Source: Gemmatimonadota bacterium (GTDB taxonomy: Bacteria; Gemmatimonadota; Gemmatimonadetes; Gemmatimonadales; Gemmatimonadaceae). From it: a DNA stretch of 55,504 nucleotides. Positions 25,522-34,584 of the stretch are shown piece by piece. The position numbers and the translations under genes were made by a program. Position 1 is the first letter of the stretch; each line of letters starts with the position of its first letter. The notes below the pieces were generated by a model. The model was not told the origin of the DNA, searched no databases, and saw only the letters and a list, made by a program, of their open reading frames with translations. The DNA lies in contig JAPLKS010000023.1 of NCBI GenBank assembly GCA_026387915.1, positions 1 to 55,504 of the forward strand, in the 5' to 3' direction.

Positions 25522-28035
25522 GAGTTTCAGGGTCGCGCGCACTACACCGCCGAGTTCGCTCATCGTGAAGGGCTTGGCGAGATGCACCACTTGTTCAGGG
25601 AGCGCTGCCTGTCCCGATCCGTCTTCGCGCGCGTAGCCGCTCATCACGATGACCGAAATATTGGGGTTTGCCGCCAGCACGCGACGCGCCAGCGTGCCGC
25701 CGTTCATTTTGGGCATCATCATGTCGGAGAGCACGAGGTCCACCTTCCACGACTCGGCTTCTAGTATCGCCAGCGCCGACACCCCCTCGGGCGCTTCCAT
25801 GATGTCGAAGCCCGCTCGCGTCAGGTAGCGGACGATCAGTGCCCGAATCGCCTCCTCATCCTCCACCACGAGAATGCGGCCGCGACCCTCGGCGGTGGTT
25901 CGCATCGGCGTCACGACCCGCGGCCGCTCATGCGCACTGACGGCGAGCGGGAGGAGCAGGGTGACTGTCGTTCCACGCTGACGGGCGGAGTCGATACGGA
26001 CAAAGCCCTCATGCGCCGTGATAATGCCGTGCACCGTCGCGAGTCCAAGCCCCGTACCCTTGCCGGTCGGCTTCGTTGTAAAGAATGGCTCAAAGGCATG
26101 CGCCAGCGCCTCGTCGCTCATGCCATCCCCATCATCGGTAACCGTGAGCCGCGCATACGAACCGTGTGGTACCGCCCGCTGCTGCCACGCGTCGCCTTGA
26201 CTCACCTGTAAGATAGAGGTCTCGACGGAAATCACTCCACCATTCGGCAACGCGTCGCACGAGTTGGTGACGAGGTTCATGAGGACGATGTCGAGTTGCA
26301 CCGTATCACCGTTCGTCCACACCTCGCCTGGCTCGCCATGGATCACGAGCTGCACCGCTTTCGGGAGCACGCGCCGAAGCATCGGCTCCATGTCGTTGAT
26401 CAGCACCGCCGCGTCCAGCGATTCGCGTTCCGGCGCCCCCGATCGACTGAAGGCCAGCAACTGGCGACACAATGAGGCGCCGCGCTCTGACGCACGGGCA
26501 ATGTCTTCGAGTTCCGTCACGCCGACCGCCGGATGATCAATATGAAGCAACTCGGCGTTCGCTTTGATGACCGTGAGGAGATTGTTGAAATCGTGGGCGA
26601 TGCCACCCGCCAACAACCCCACCGCTTCGAGTTTTTGCGTTTGCCGTAATTCGCGATCGTGACGGCGGCGCTGCGTGACATCGCGGCAATGGAGGACCAC
26701 GCCGCGCACTTCGTCGTCGAATCGCAGATCGGTGACCTGAGATTCCACGTCGCGGGCATCGGCGCCCATGTTGGTCTGCCAGGTGATGATCGCACCGTCT
26801 TCGGGATCGCCGCACATTTTTTCCACCTCCGCGCGATCCCGAGCCGCCACGAATTCACTGATGCTTCGCCCCAGCAACGATTCGTGACTCGCCCACAAGA
26901 GCATTTCGACGGCGGGGCTCGCGAATGTGATCCGTCCGCCGGTATCCAGAATCACCAGCGCCTCAGCGGATCGGCGTACCAATGTGTTCAGTCGCTGCGC
27001 CTGCGCACCGCGTTGCTCGGCAGCGGAGGCGATTTGCCGGCCTGCAATTAGTAAACGCAGGACAATCAAGGCCGATCCAATCAGCAGCGTGAGCGCTAGT
27101 GCCGCGATCGATGGCCCGTCGATCGTGTCATCGGTGACTTCGTGTACCACTAACAGCCCGATCGTCAGCATCGAGATGTACGGCAGCACACGCATGTCGC
27201 GCGGCCATTGGCGCAACGCGTCACCTTCACGATTGACGGAAGCGTACAGGAGCGTTCCACTGAAGAAGCCGGCGGCCGACACAGCCCAGACGATGTCCGC
27301 GGCCTGACGGGCTGCCTCCAGCCCATGCAACCGTGCGCTTTCGGACAAAAAGAAGCCGACGGTTGTCGCAAATTTGGAAATAGCGATCAACTGCAACGCG
27401 GCACCACCTGGTAGTTGCGGCGACCGGTGTAGGGTGGCCGTGACCACGAGCAGGATCGCCAGCTCCATCCATGTAGCGGCAAGAGCAGGCGTGTCGTGAC
27501 TCCCGATGGCACGCGTAAAACTTTCGCCGCCACCATCAAACTGGTAGTACAGCGCGAGCGATGCCGTTACCAGCAACACGAGTGCAATTTCCACACCGAG
27601 TTTGGCGTAGGCATACCGTCCGCGGGGGCGCACCAGCAGGAGGCTGAACCCAACCAGCGACAACAATCGGCTAGCGTAGGCGTCGAAATAATCTTGCGCG
27701 GTAATGCCGAACCACCGAGCGTCTGGCAGGGCCTCAGAGGCGATGGCGCCGAGTCCCACAACCAGCCAGGCCGCGGCGAGCAACCGCCACGCCATCCGTT
27801 CTCTCGCTTCGATTTCCGCACGGCGACCGGCGAAGAAACAACCGACCGCTGGCAGGATCGTGAGCGGAATGAATCCCAGTTCTTCGAACTGCCGAGTCGG
27901 AACGCCGAGTCGCAGCAGGAGTACGCCGATAAATCCCAGCGCATACACCCACGTCAACACCAGCACGGCGATCCCTAGCCGCGAGAGCCTGGTGCCTACG
28001 ATCTCTCCCGCTGCATCGCGGTGTTCCAGGAGCAC
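25504..28035 (-). CDS. Membrane-bound hybrid sensor histidine kinase (PAS-HisKA-HATPase-REC)
   Basis: About 843 residues from a GTG at 28035. Seven to eight membrane helices (first: L-G-I-A-V-L-V-L-T-W-V-Y-A-L) occupy the first 350 residues. A PAS domain (L-V-R-R-S-A-E-A-L-V-I-L-D) follows, then HisKA with the phospho-acceptor in G-G-I-A-H-D-F-N-N-L-L, HATPase (N-L-V-T-N-S-C-D-A-L, T-G-L-G-L-A-T-V) and a C-terminal receiver (L-V-L-S-D-M-M-M-P-K-M-N-G). The frame stays open to an ATG at 28197, but that extension is Pro/Arg-rich, includes a C10 tract and would crowd the divergent gene. I therefore prefer the GTG, although no good ribosome binding site supports it. The signal sensed is unknown. 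Confidence 0.87.
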   Translation of the reverse strand: MLLEHRDAAGEIVGTRLSRLGIAVLVLTWVYALGFIGVLLLRLGVPTRQFEELGFIPLTILPAVGCFFAGRRAEIEARERMAWRLLAAAWLVVGLGAIASEALPDARWFGITAQDYFDAYASRLLSLVGFSLLLVRPRGRYAYAKLGVEIALVLLVTASLALYYQFDGGGESFTRAIGSHDTPALAATWMELAILLVVTATLHRSPQLPGGAALQLIAISKFATTVGFFLSESARLHGLEAARQAADIVWAVSAAGFFSGTLLYASVNREGDALRQWPRDMRVLPYISMLTIGLLVVHEVTDDTIDGPSIAALALTLLIGSALIVLRLLIAGRQIASAAEQRGAQAQRLNTLVRRSAEALVILDTGGRITFASPAVEMLLWASHESLLGRSISEFVAARDRAEVEKMCGDPEDGAIITWQTNMGADARDVESQVTDLRFDDEVRGVVLHCRDVTQRRRHDRELRQTQKLEAVGLLAGGIAHDFNNLLTVIKANAELLHIDHPAVGVTELEDIARASERGASLCRQLLAFSRSGAPERESLDAAVLINDMEPMLRRVLPKAVQLVIHGEPGEVWTNGDTVQLDIVLMNLVTNSCDALPNGGVISVETSILQVSQGDAWQQRAVPHGSYARLTVTDDGDGMSDEALAHAFEPFFTTKPTGKGTGLGLATVHGIITAHEGFVRIDSARQRGTTVTLLLPLAVSAHERPRVVTPMRTTAEGRGRILVVEDEEAIRALIVRYLTRAGFDIMEAPEGVSALAILEAESWKVDLVLSDMMMPKMNGGTLARRVLAANPNISVIVMSGYAREDGSGQAALPEQVVHLAKPFTMSELGGVVRATLKLTTGAS

Positions 28036-28088
28036 GGCTGGGGGGCGGCGGGAAAGTAACCGGAGCGGAGCCGACGAACGGCTCCGGA

Positions 28089-28098
28089 GGGGGGGGGG
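28089..28098. repeat. Poly-G/C homopolymer tract (10 bp)
   Basis: Ten consecutive G on the plus strand (C on the kinase coding strand). It lies about 55 nt upstream of the preferred kinase start, or inside the gene if the ATG at 28197 is used. Such tracts are prone to slippage. Confidence 0.8.
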
Positions 28099-28228
28099 AT
28101 GATTCGGAATGTGCGCCCCTGACCATTCTCGGACAAGAGAGAACACCTGACCCCTCCCGTCGGGGGAAACCCACCATACCATATAAGGCGGCACCATTCC
28201 GGCTCATTTCCTCTTTCTCACACAGTCT

Positions 28229-31200
28229 ATGCGAACCCCCAGATCGCTCGCCTTTGTCTTTGCCTTCGCGCTTGCCGCCGCCTCACTCGGTGGCCAGCAG
28301 CTCGACAGCGCCACCGTGTCGGCCTTCCGCTGGCGGAGTGTCGGACCGGCCAACATGGGCGGCCGTATCACCGACGTGCAGGGCATTCCCTGGCCGTCAC
28401 GCACCTTCTACGTCGCGACTGCTGGCGGTGGGCTCCTCAAGACCACGAACGCCGGCACCACCTTCCGTGCCGTCTTCGATACCGCGCACGTCTCGTCCGG
28501 CGGCATGATTGCCATCGCACCCAGCGACACCAACGTTGTGTACTACGGCACCGGCGAGCCGAACTCCCGCAACTCGATGTCGCCTGGCGCTGGACTCTGG
28601 AAAAGCGCCGACGGTGGCAAGTCGTGGAAATTCATGGGACTCAAGGAAACGCAGCACATCGGTCGTATTGTGGTGCATCCGAGCGATCCCAACACGGCGT
28701 ATGTCGCTGCGCTGGGCGCCGCATGGACCACAAACGCCGACCGCGGCCTCTACAAAACCACTGACGGTGGCGCCACCTGGATAAAGATCAAGTTCATCAG
28801 CAATAGCGCCGGCTTTGTGGACGTGGCACTTGATCCGCGCAATCCGGACGTGGTGTGGGCGGCGAGCTACGAACGCCTCCGCGGCCCCTATTTCCTCACC
28901 TCCGGTGGCCCTGGCTCGGCGCTTTGGAAAAGCACCGATGCTGGCAAGACTTTCACCGAGGTAAAGGGAAATGGCTTCCCGGAAACGACCAAGGGTCGCA
29001 TCGGAATCGCTATCGCGTTGTCGAATCCGGATGTTATGTACTCGATGGTCGAAGCTGACACGGCGGCAAACACGAAAGAGGACGCCAAAGTCAAAGCACA
29101 GAAATCCCCGAGCGGCCTCTATCGCTCAGCGGACGCCGGCAAGTCGTGGACCAAAATGAACGACGAGAATACGCGTCCGTTCTATTACTCGCAGGTGCGT
29201 GTGACGCCGAACAACCCGGATCGCGTGTACTGGTCGTCCACGCCGGTGAAGGTGTCCAATGACGGTGGCAAGACGGCGATGAATGCCACGCAGGGAATTC
29301 ACGTCGATCACCACGCCATGTGGATTGACCCCAAGGACCCGTCGCACATCATCGTCGGTGACGACGGCGGCGTGAGCCAGAGCTGGGACGGTGGCGGCAA
29401 CTACGATTTCCTCAACGTGCTTGCCATCGGTCAGTTCTACAACGTCAGTTATGATTTTCAGATTCCCTACCGCGTCTGTGGCGGCCTGCAAGACAATGGC
29501 AGCTGGTGCGGGCCGAGCCGCCGCCAGCGCGGCTCGATCACCAACGCGATGTGGCACAACGTGGGCGGTGGCGATGGGTTTGTGACGGCGCAGAGCGCGG
29601 AAGATCCGAATATTATCTTCTCGGAATCGCAGGGTGGTGCCATCGGTCGCGCCAACTTCGCCACCGGCGAACGCTCCAGCATGCGCAAGCCGCAGTGGCG
29701 TCCCGTGTATCTCCAGTGGGAAGATTCCATCGTGGTCACGCGCGGCGACACCACCAAGCCGCTCGCCAAGGATGTCAAAAAGAAAGTGGACGATTTCCGC
29801 GCGCGGCAGCTTGCTGACTCTGCGGCGATGGATCTGCGCTGGAACTGGAACACACCGTATTTCATCTCCAAGCACAACGCGCAGACGGTGTACTTCGGCG
29901 CCAATCGCGTGCTCAAGAGCACCAAACTCGGCGACGACATGTTCTTCATCTCGGGCGATCTCACGACGCGCGACACGATGAAGATCCGCATCTCAACCAA
30001 GACAACCGGCGGCATCACCACCGACGCGACCGGCGCCGAAACATATTCGACCATCGTGTCGCTCAACGAGTCGCCGCGCCACGCGGGGTGGCTCTATGCC
30101 GGCACCGATGACGGGAAGGTGTGGACGACGCAGGATGACGGCGCCCACTGGACCGACCTTACCGGCCGGTTCCCTGGCCTACCCGCTGGGACCTACGTCT
30201 CGCGCATCGAGCCGTCGTACGCCAACGATGATGTGTTCTATGTGAGTTTCGACAATCACCGCAACGGCGACTTCGCACCGTATCTGTTCGCGACGGCTGA
30301 TGGCGGCAAGAGTTTCGCCTCGATCGTAAACAATCTCCCCAAGGGGAGCGTGGACTACGTGCACGTCGTGCGCGAAGATCCCAAGAATGCCAAGTTGCTG
30401 TTTGTTGGCATGGAGACCGGCGCCTATGTGTCCATTGACCAAGGCAAGTCGTGGGCGCGGTTCCACACGGGGTTGCCCACCACGCCGGTACACGATCTGC
30501 AGATTCACCCGCGCGACGGCGAACTGATTGCTGCCACGCACGGTCGATCGATTTGGATTGTCGACATCCACGCTCTTGAGCAAGTGAATAGCACAGTACT
30601 CGCCAAGGCGAACTATCTCTTCGCGCCCAAGACGGCCTTTCAGTACGGTGAAAGCACCATCAATGGTGGTGATGTCGGACACAAACAGTTCGAAGGGCAG
30701 AGCCCCACGTATGGTGCGGAGTTCGCGTACCGACTGGCGCAATCGGCCACGGGTGTAAAACTCGTCGTGCAAGATGCGATCGGTGACACCGTGTATGCAC
30801 AGAATGCATCCGGTGCCGCTGGCATCACGCGCGTCACCTGGAACATGCGCGGCCGTCCCGCCCCGACGGTCGCGGCCAAGTTGTCGCCGGCGGCGCTGCG
30901 CGACAGCGTGGTCAACCAACGCAAACTGCTCACGACGCTCGATTCACTCGAGAAAGAAGGCACCGTTCCCAAGATGTTGATCGATCGCGTGCGTGCGGCG
31001 CTTAACTCGCCCGAGGGACTCATGGGCTTGATGCAGCAGTTCGGCCCCGCATTCGCTGGCGGTGGTGGACGCGGCGCAGGCCCGCAGCGCTTCAACGAAC
31101 GCCCCGGCGAGCAGGCGACGCCGGCCGGTGGACGTGGCGGTGCTGGTGGAGCCGCCGGTGCACCGGCGGGACGCGCGGGCGGTGAAGGCGCGCCAGCCGC

Positions 31201-31426
31201 CGATGCGATGCCCGATATGGGGCAACTCTCGGGTCTCTTCCGCGCCTTCCAAGGTTTCGGCGATCGCCTCTTCACGCAGGGGCGTGGGCAGGCCTCGATG
31301 GTTGAGACGGGCACCTACAAGCTGTCGCTCGTCATCGGCACAGCGGTCGTACAGTCGCAGACGCTCAAAGTGGAGCGCGTGAGCGGCACGGGCGCTGGCG
31401 GTGGTGGGTTCTTCGAAGAGCGCTAA
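28229..31426 (+). CDS. Secreted sortilin/BNR-type beta-propeller protein (1065 aa)
   Basis: The protein starts with a signal peptide (R-S-L-A-F-V-F-A-F-A-L-A-A-A). It then shows the family opening F-R-W-R-S-V-G-P-A-N-M-G-G-R-I. BNR/Asp-box repeats recur (L-L-K-T-T-N-A-G-T-T-F, L-W-K-S-A-D-G-G-K-S-W, L-Y-K-T-T-D-G-G-A-T-W, L-W-K-S-T-D-A-G-K-T-F). The segment V-C-G-G-L-Q-D-N-G-S-W-C-G-P near residue 415 is conserved in VPS10-like secreted proteins. A C-terminal Ig-like region and a long Gly/Ala/Arg-rich segment (about 930-985) precede the last strand-rich stretch. Often annotated as glycosyl hydrolase, but no glycosidase residues can be assigned. It is a paralogue of the protein at 14597-17836 and is divergent from the histidine kinase. 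Confidence 0.85.
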   Translation: MRTPRSLAFVFAFALAAASLGGQQLDSATVSAFRWRSVGPANMGGRITDVQGIPWPSRTFYVATAGGGLLKTTNAGTTFRAVFDTAHVSSGGMIAIAPSDTNVVYYGTGEPNSRNSMSPGAGLWKSADGGKSWKFMGLKETQHIGRIVVHPSDPNTAYVAALGAAWTTNADRGLYKTTDGGATWIKIKFISNSAGFVDVALDPRNPDVVWAASYERLRGPYFLTSGGPGSALWKSTDAGKTFTEVKGNGFPETTKGRIGIAIALSNPDVMYSMVEADTAANTKEDAKVKAQKSPSGLYRSADAGKSWTKMNDENTRPFYYSQVRVTPNNPDRVYWSSTPVKVSNDGGKTAMNATQGIHVDHHAMWIDPKDPSHIIVGDDGGVSQSWDGGGNYDFLNVLAIGQFYNVSYDFQIPYRVCGGLQDNGSWCGPSRRQRGSITNAMWHNVGGGDGFVTAQSAEDPNIIFSESQGGAIGRANFATGERSSMRKPQWRPVYLQWEDSIVVTRGDTTKPLAKDVKKKVDDFRARQLADSAAMDLRWNWNTPYFISKHNAQTVYFGANRVLKSTKLGDDMFFISGDLTTRDTMKIRISTKTTGGITTDATGAETYSTIVSLNESPRHAGWLYAGTDDGKVWTTQDDGAHWTDLTGRFPGLPAGTYVSRIEPSYANDDVFYVSFDNHRNGDFAPYLFATADGGKSFASIVNNLPKGSVDYVHVVREDPKNAKLLFVGMETGAYVSIDQGKSWARFHTGLPTTPVHDLQIHPRDGELIAATHGRSIWIVDIHALEQVNSTVLAKANYLFAPKTAFQYGESTINGGDVGHKQFEGQSPTYGAEFAYRLAQSATGVKLVVQDAIGDTVYAQNASGAAGITRVTWNMRGRPAPTVAAKLSPAALRDSVVNQRKLLTTLDSLEKEGTVPKMLIDRVRAALNSPEGLMGLMQQFGPAFAGGGGRGAGPQRFNERPGEQATPAGGRGGAGGAAGAPAGRAGGEGAPAADAMPDMGQLSGLFRAFQGFGDRLFTQGRGQASMVETGTYKLSLVIGTAVVQSQTLKVERVSGTGAGGGGFFEER

Positions 31427-31447
31427 GCGCTGGGGGCCAGACAAGTG

Positions 31448-31490
31448 AACGCCGGGTGTGCCGCGGAACTCGCGCGGCGCACCCGGCGTT
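31448..31490. terminator. Intrinsic terminator
   Basis: An 18-bp stem with one G-U pair (AACGCCGGGTGTGCCGCG with CGCGGCGCACCCGGCGTT) and a 7-nt loop is followed by TTAT. It lies 21 nt after the BNR-protein gene and before cysK. The start codon available at 31458 lies inside this hairpin, one reason to prefer the cysK start at 31536. Confidence 0.88.
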
Positions 31491-31535
31491 TTATCGTCAT
31501 CCCCCAGTTTGTATCCCGCCTCCAGGATCTCCGCC

Positions 31536-32453
31536 ATGCGAGCCGCAAGCATTCTCGACACGATCGGTCACACACCGCACGTTCGCATTAATCGGCTATT
31601 TGGCGCCAACGTTGAAGTTTGGCTGAAACTCGAACGAGCGAATCCCGGTGGCAGTATCAAAGATCGTATTGCACTGGCCATGATCGAGGAGGCTGAGAAA
31701 CGCGGCGTGCTCAAGTCCGGCGCGACAATTGTCGAGCCGACGTCAGGCAACACGGGGATTGGACTCGCGCTCGTGGCGGCGGCCAAGGGATACAAACTCA
31801 TTCTCGTGATGCCGGAATCGATGTCCGTGGAACGGCGCCGCATCGTCAAGGCATACGGCGCCACTCTCGAGCTCACGCCTCGCGAAGTGGGGATCAAAGG
31901 CGCGATTGCTCGGGCTCAGGAAATTGTCGCCGCGACGCCTGGGGCATGGATGCCGCAGCAGTTCGAGAATCCAGACAATCCGGACATCCACCGTCGCACC
32001 ACCGCGCAGGAAATTCTCGCCGATTTCCCCGAGGGATTTGATGCGTTGATCACCGGCGTCGGGACGGGCGGTCACATCACTGGCGTGAGCGAAGCGCTCA
32101 AGACGCGCTTCCCCGCCATGCAGACGTTCGCCGTCGAGCCGGAAAAGTCATCGGTGATCGCCGGCGGCACACACACCCCGCACAAGATTCAGGGCATCGG
32201 ACCGGGGTTTGTCCCAGCCGTGGTCAACCGCGCCACGATCGACGGTACCATCTCAGTGACCGAGGAAGAAGCGTTTGACTATGCGCGGCGCGCGGCGCGC
32301 GAGGAGGGGATCTTCATCGGGCCGTCGTCCGGTGCGTCACTCGCCGCGGTCGCCAAAAAACTGCCGGAACTCGGCGCGAACGCGCGGGTGCTCGCGTTCT
32401 GCTACGACACCGGCGAGCGCTACCTGTCGGTCGAGGGACTGTTTCCGGAGTAA
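31536..32453 (+). CDS. cysK: Cysteine synthase A (O-acetylserine sulfhydrylase)
   Basis: About 305 residues from the ATG at 31536, the normal family length. It opens I-L-D-T-I-G-H-T-P as in CysK. The PLP lysine is in [10 protein letters not shown], the substrate loop is T-S-G-N-T-G, the phosphate-binding loop is [10 protein letters not shown], and the C-terminus D-T-G-E-R-Y-L-S is diagnostic for CysK rather than CysM. It converts O-acetylserine and sulfide to cysteine and acetate in the cytoplasm. It stands between two terminators as a single-gene unit. No cysE or sulfate-reduction gene lies nearby. Confidence 0.95.
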   Translation: MRAASILDTIGHTPHVRINRLFGANVEVWLKLERANPGGSIKDRIALAMIEEAEKRGVLKSGATIVEPTSGNTGIGLALVAAAKGYKLILVMPESMSVERRRIVKAYGATLELTPREVGIKGAIARAQEIVAATPGAWMPQQFENPDNPDIHRRTTAQEILADFPEGFDALITGVGTGGHITGVSEALKTRFPAMQTFAVEPEKSSVIAGGTHTPHKIQGIGPGFVPAVVNRATIDGTISVTEEEAFDYARRAAREEGIFIGPSSGASLAAVAKKLPELGANARVLAFCYDTGERYLSVEGLFPE

Positions 32454-32467
32454 AAACCCGTGCATCG

Positions 32468-32515
32468 GAGCGCGAGCGTTGCGGCGCACAGCATCTGCCG
32501 CACCGCTCCGCGCTC
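32468..32515. terminator. Probable terminator between cysK and dctA-like genes
   Basis: A two-part stem: GAGCGCGAGCG pairs with CGCTCCGCGCTC with one bulge, and the inner TGCGGC pairs with GCCGCA around an 11-nt loop. It fills the gap between two convergent stops. No T-run is present. Confidence 0.5.
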
Positions 32516-33758
32516 AGCCGCCGTTGTTCGCTACCGCCATTTTCGCGTCGTCAAACGCCCCCTCCGACCGCGAAATCACGAGCGTGGCCACGCCGTTGCC
32601 AATGAGATTCGTGATCGCGCGCGCTTCACTCATAAAACGATCCACGCCGAGCAGGAGCGCGACGCCTTCAATCGGTACGACGCGCACCGCGGCGAGCGTA
32701 CTGGCGAGCACAATGAACCCCGAACCCGTGACGCCGGCCGCGCCCTTCGACGTCACCATCAGAATGCCGAGGATGGCCAGCTGCTCGCCAATCCCGAGTT
32801 GCTTGCCGTGCACCTGCACGAGGAAGATCGTCGCCATCGTCAGGTAAATGCTCGTGCCGTCGAGATTGAACGAATAGCCCGTCGGCACCACGAGCCCGAC
32901 AATCGGCCGCGCGCAGCCGTAGCGCTCAAGCTTATTCATCAGCCCCGGCAGTGCGGCTTCGCTCGACGACGTACCGAGTACAATTAGTATCTCTTCGCGA
33001 ATAAATCGCAGGAACTTCCATAAACTGAAGCCGTACCAACGCGCGATCAGGTTCAGCACTACAAAAATGAAGATCGCCATCGTCAGGTAGACGTCCGCCA
33101 TCAAGCGCCCGAGCGGAATCAGCGTACGCAGGCCGAACGTCCCCACCGTGAACGCCATCGCGCCGAACGCGCCGAGTGGCGCCACCTTCATGATCATACT
33201 CACGATCTTGAAGAACACCTCGAGCGTCTTTTCCAACACATCGCTCAATGGCGCCGCGTTGCCGCCAATCGCCACCATCGCGAAGCCGAACATCACGGCA
33301 AAAAAGACTATCTGCAGAATATCGCCGTCGGCAAAGGCCGCCACGGGGCTTGAGGGCACGATGTGCGTGAGAAAGTCCACAAAGGTCAGCGCTTTTCCCT
33401 GCGTCGCGTAGGCCGAAGCGTCTCCCTTCGCGAGCGCGCTCACATCAAGTCCGGCGCCAGGCTGCGTCACGTTCACCACCACCAAACCAATGCCAAGCGC
33501 AAAGGTGGTGACGATCTCAAAATAGAGAAACGCCTTCCCCCCGACTCGGCCGATCTTCTTGATGTCGGCAATGTTCGCAATGCCCAGAACGATCGTGAGG
33601 AAGATGATCGGCCCGATCACCATCTTCACCAGTTTCACGAAGGTGTCGCCCACCGGCTTCATCTGCTTGGCCAGATCGGGGGCTAGGACCCCCAGAATCA
33701 CGCCGCAGGTCACCGCGAAGAGCACTTGCACCGTCAAATTTCGCGCGAATCTTCTCAT
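32514..33758 (-). CDS. dctA: Dicarboxylate/amino acid:cation symporter (DctA/GltP type)
   Basis: 414 residues with about eight membrane helices and two re-entrant loops. Family signatures are the serine-rich hairpin L-G-T-S-S-S-E-A-A-L-P, then G-Y-S-F-N-L-D-G-T-S-I-Y-L (helix 7 region with the cation-site Asn and Asp) and the S-K-G-A-A-G-V-T-G-S-G-F hairpin 2. The late D-R-F-M-S-E-A-R-A-I-T-N-L-I-G-N-G carries the substrate-binding Asp and Arg. The Arg in that segment fits the DctA/glutamate branch. It imports C4-dicarboxylates or glutamate with protons or sodium. Only 19 nt separate its start from the divergent TauE/SafE gene. Confidence 0.92.
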   Translation of the reverse strand: MRRFARNLTVQVLFAVTCGVILGVLAPDLAKQMKPVGDTFVKLVKMVIGPIIFLTIVLGIANIADIKKIGRVGGKAFLYFEIVTTFALGIGLVVVNVTQPGAGLDVSALAKGDASAYATQGKALTFVDFLTHIVPSSPVAAFADGDILQIVFFAVMFGFAMVAIGGNAAPLSDVLEKTLEVFFKIVSMIMKVAPLGAFGAMAFTVGTFGLRTLIPLGRLMADVYLTMAIFIFVVLNLIARWYGFSLWKFLRFIREEILIVLGTSSSEAALPGLMNKLERYGCARPIVGLVVPTGYSFNLDGTSIYLTMATIFLVQVHGKQLGIGEQLAILGILMVTSKGAAGVTGSGFIVLASTLAAVRVVPIEGVALLLGVDRFMSEARAITNLIGNGVATLVISRSEGAFDDAKMAVANNGG

Positions 33759-33777
33759 AGGTCGCTAAGATCATTGT

Positions 33778-34578
33778 ATGCTCACGCCTGCGCAACATGT
33801 TGCCGTCGCCGGAGTCGCCGTTTTAGCCGGCGCGGCTAACGCCATAGCCGGTGGCGGAATGCTGCTGGTCTTCCCCGCCCTGATCGGGCTGGGGGTGCCC
33901 TCGCTCATGGCCAATGCCACGAGCACCGTGGCACTCTGGCCGGGAGGCATGAGTTCCATATTTGGGTACCGCGCAGAACTGGTGTCCGCGCGCCAGTGGG
34001 CGACCCACTTTGTCATTCCCAGCGTGCTCGGTGGGCTGGTTGGTGGCGTGCTGCTCACCCTCACGCCGCAGGCGCGGTTCGACCAGATCGTCCCATGGCT
34101 CGTCTTTTTGGCCACAGCGCTGTTTGTCGCGCAGCGGCCGGTGCTTGATCTGCTCCGGCGGCAACTAGGCTACCGCACGCACGGCACCGACGAGGCCACA
34201 TCACACATCCCGCCGCGCGGCTTCCTAGTCTTTCACTTCTTTGTGGCGATTTACGGCGGCTACTTCGGCGGGGGCGCGGGGCTCATCATGCTCGCCGCAC
34301 TCGCGCTGATGGGGTTCACCAACATCCATCAGATGAACGGGCTCAAGCTCGCGTTTGCCGTGACGTTCAACTTTGTCGCGATCTGCGCGTTCATTGTGAA
34401 AGGACTCGTGGTCTGGCCACTCGCCGCAACGATGGCCGTCGGCGCCATCGCTGGCGGGGGGCTCGGGAGTCTGCTGGCGCAGCGCGTCCCACAGTCAGTC
34501 GTTCGCGCATCCATTGGGCTGATTGGATTCACGAGCGGGGGCTGGCTGCTCTACGAGCAAATTTCGCACGCTCGGTAA
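33778..34578 (+). CDS. TauE/SafE (TSUP) family membrane transporter
   Basis: 266 residues with about eight hydrophobic helices. It shows the family repeats: G-A-A-N-A-I-A-G-G-G-M-L-L-V-F-P-A-L near the N-terminus, M-A-N-A-T-S-T-V-A-L-W-P-G, and the second-half counterpart G-G-Y-F-G-G-G-A-G-L-I-M-L-A-A-L. Members export sulfite, sulfoacetate or related organosulfur anions. Here the substrate is not indicated by any neighbour. Transcribed away from the dctA-like gene with only 19 nt between the start codons. The stop is 6 nt from the convergent GHL10 hydrolase. A second, more diverged TauE/SafE gene lies at 43778-44542. Confidence 0.9.
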   Translation: MLTPAQHVAVAGVAVLAGAANAIAGGGMLLVFPALIGLGVPSLMANATSTVALWPGGMSSIFGYRAELVSARQWATHFVIPSVLGGLVGGVLLTLTPQARFDQIVPWLVFLATALFVAQRPVLDLLRRQLGYRTHGTDEATSHIPPRGFLVFHFFVAIYGGYFGGGAGLIMLAALALMGFTNIHQMNGLKLAFAVTFNFVAICAFIVKGLVVWPLAATMAVGAIAGGGLGSLLAQRVPQSVVRASIGLIGFTSGGWLLYEQISHAR

Positions 34579-34584
34579 CAGAGC

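Noticed and set aside
31458-31535. Upstream start for cysK
   Set aside because: It lies inside a strong terminator hairpin and adds residues absent from the family; the ATG at 31536 gives the usual start.
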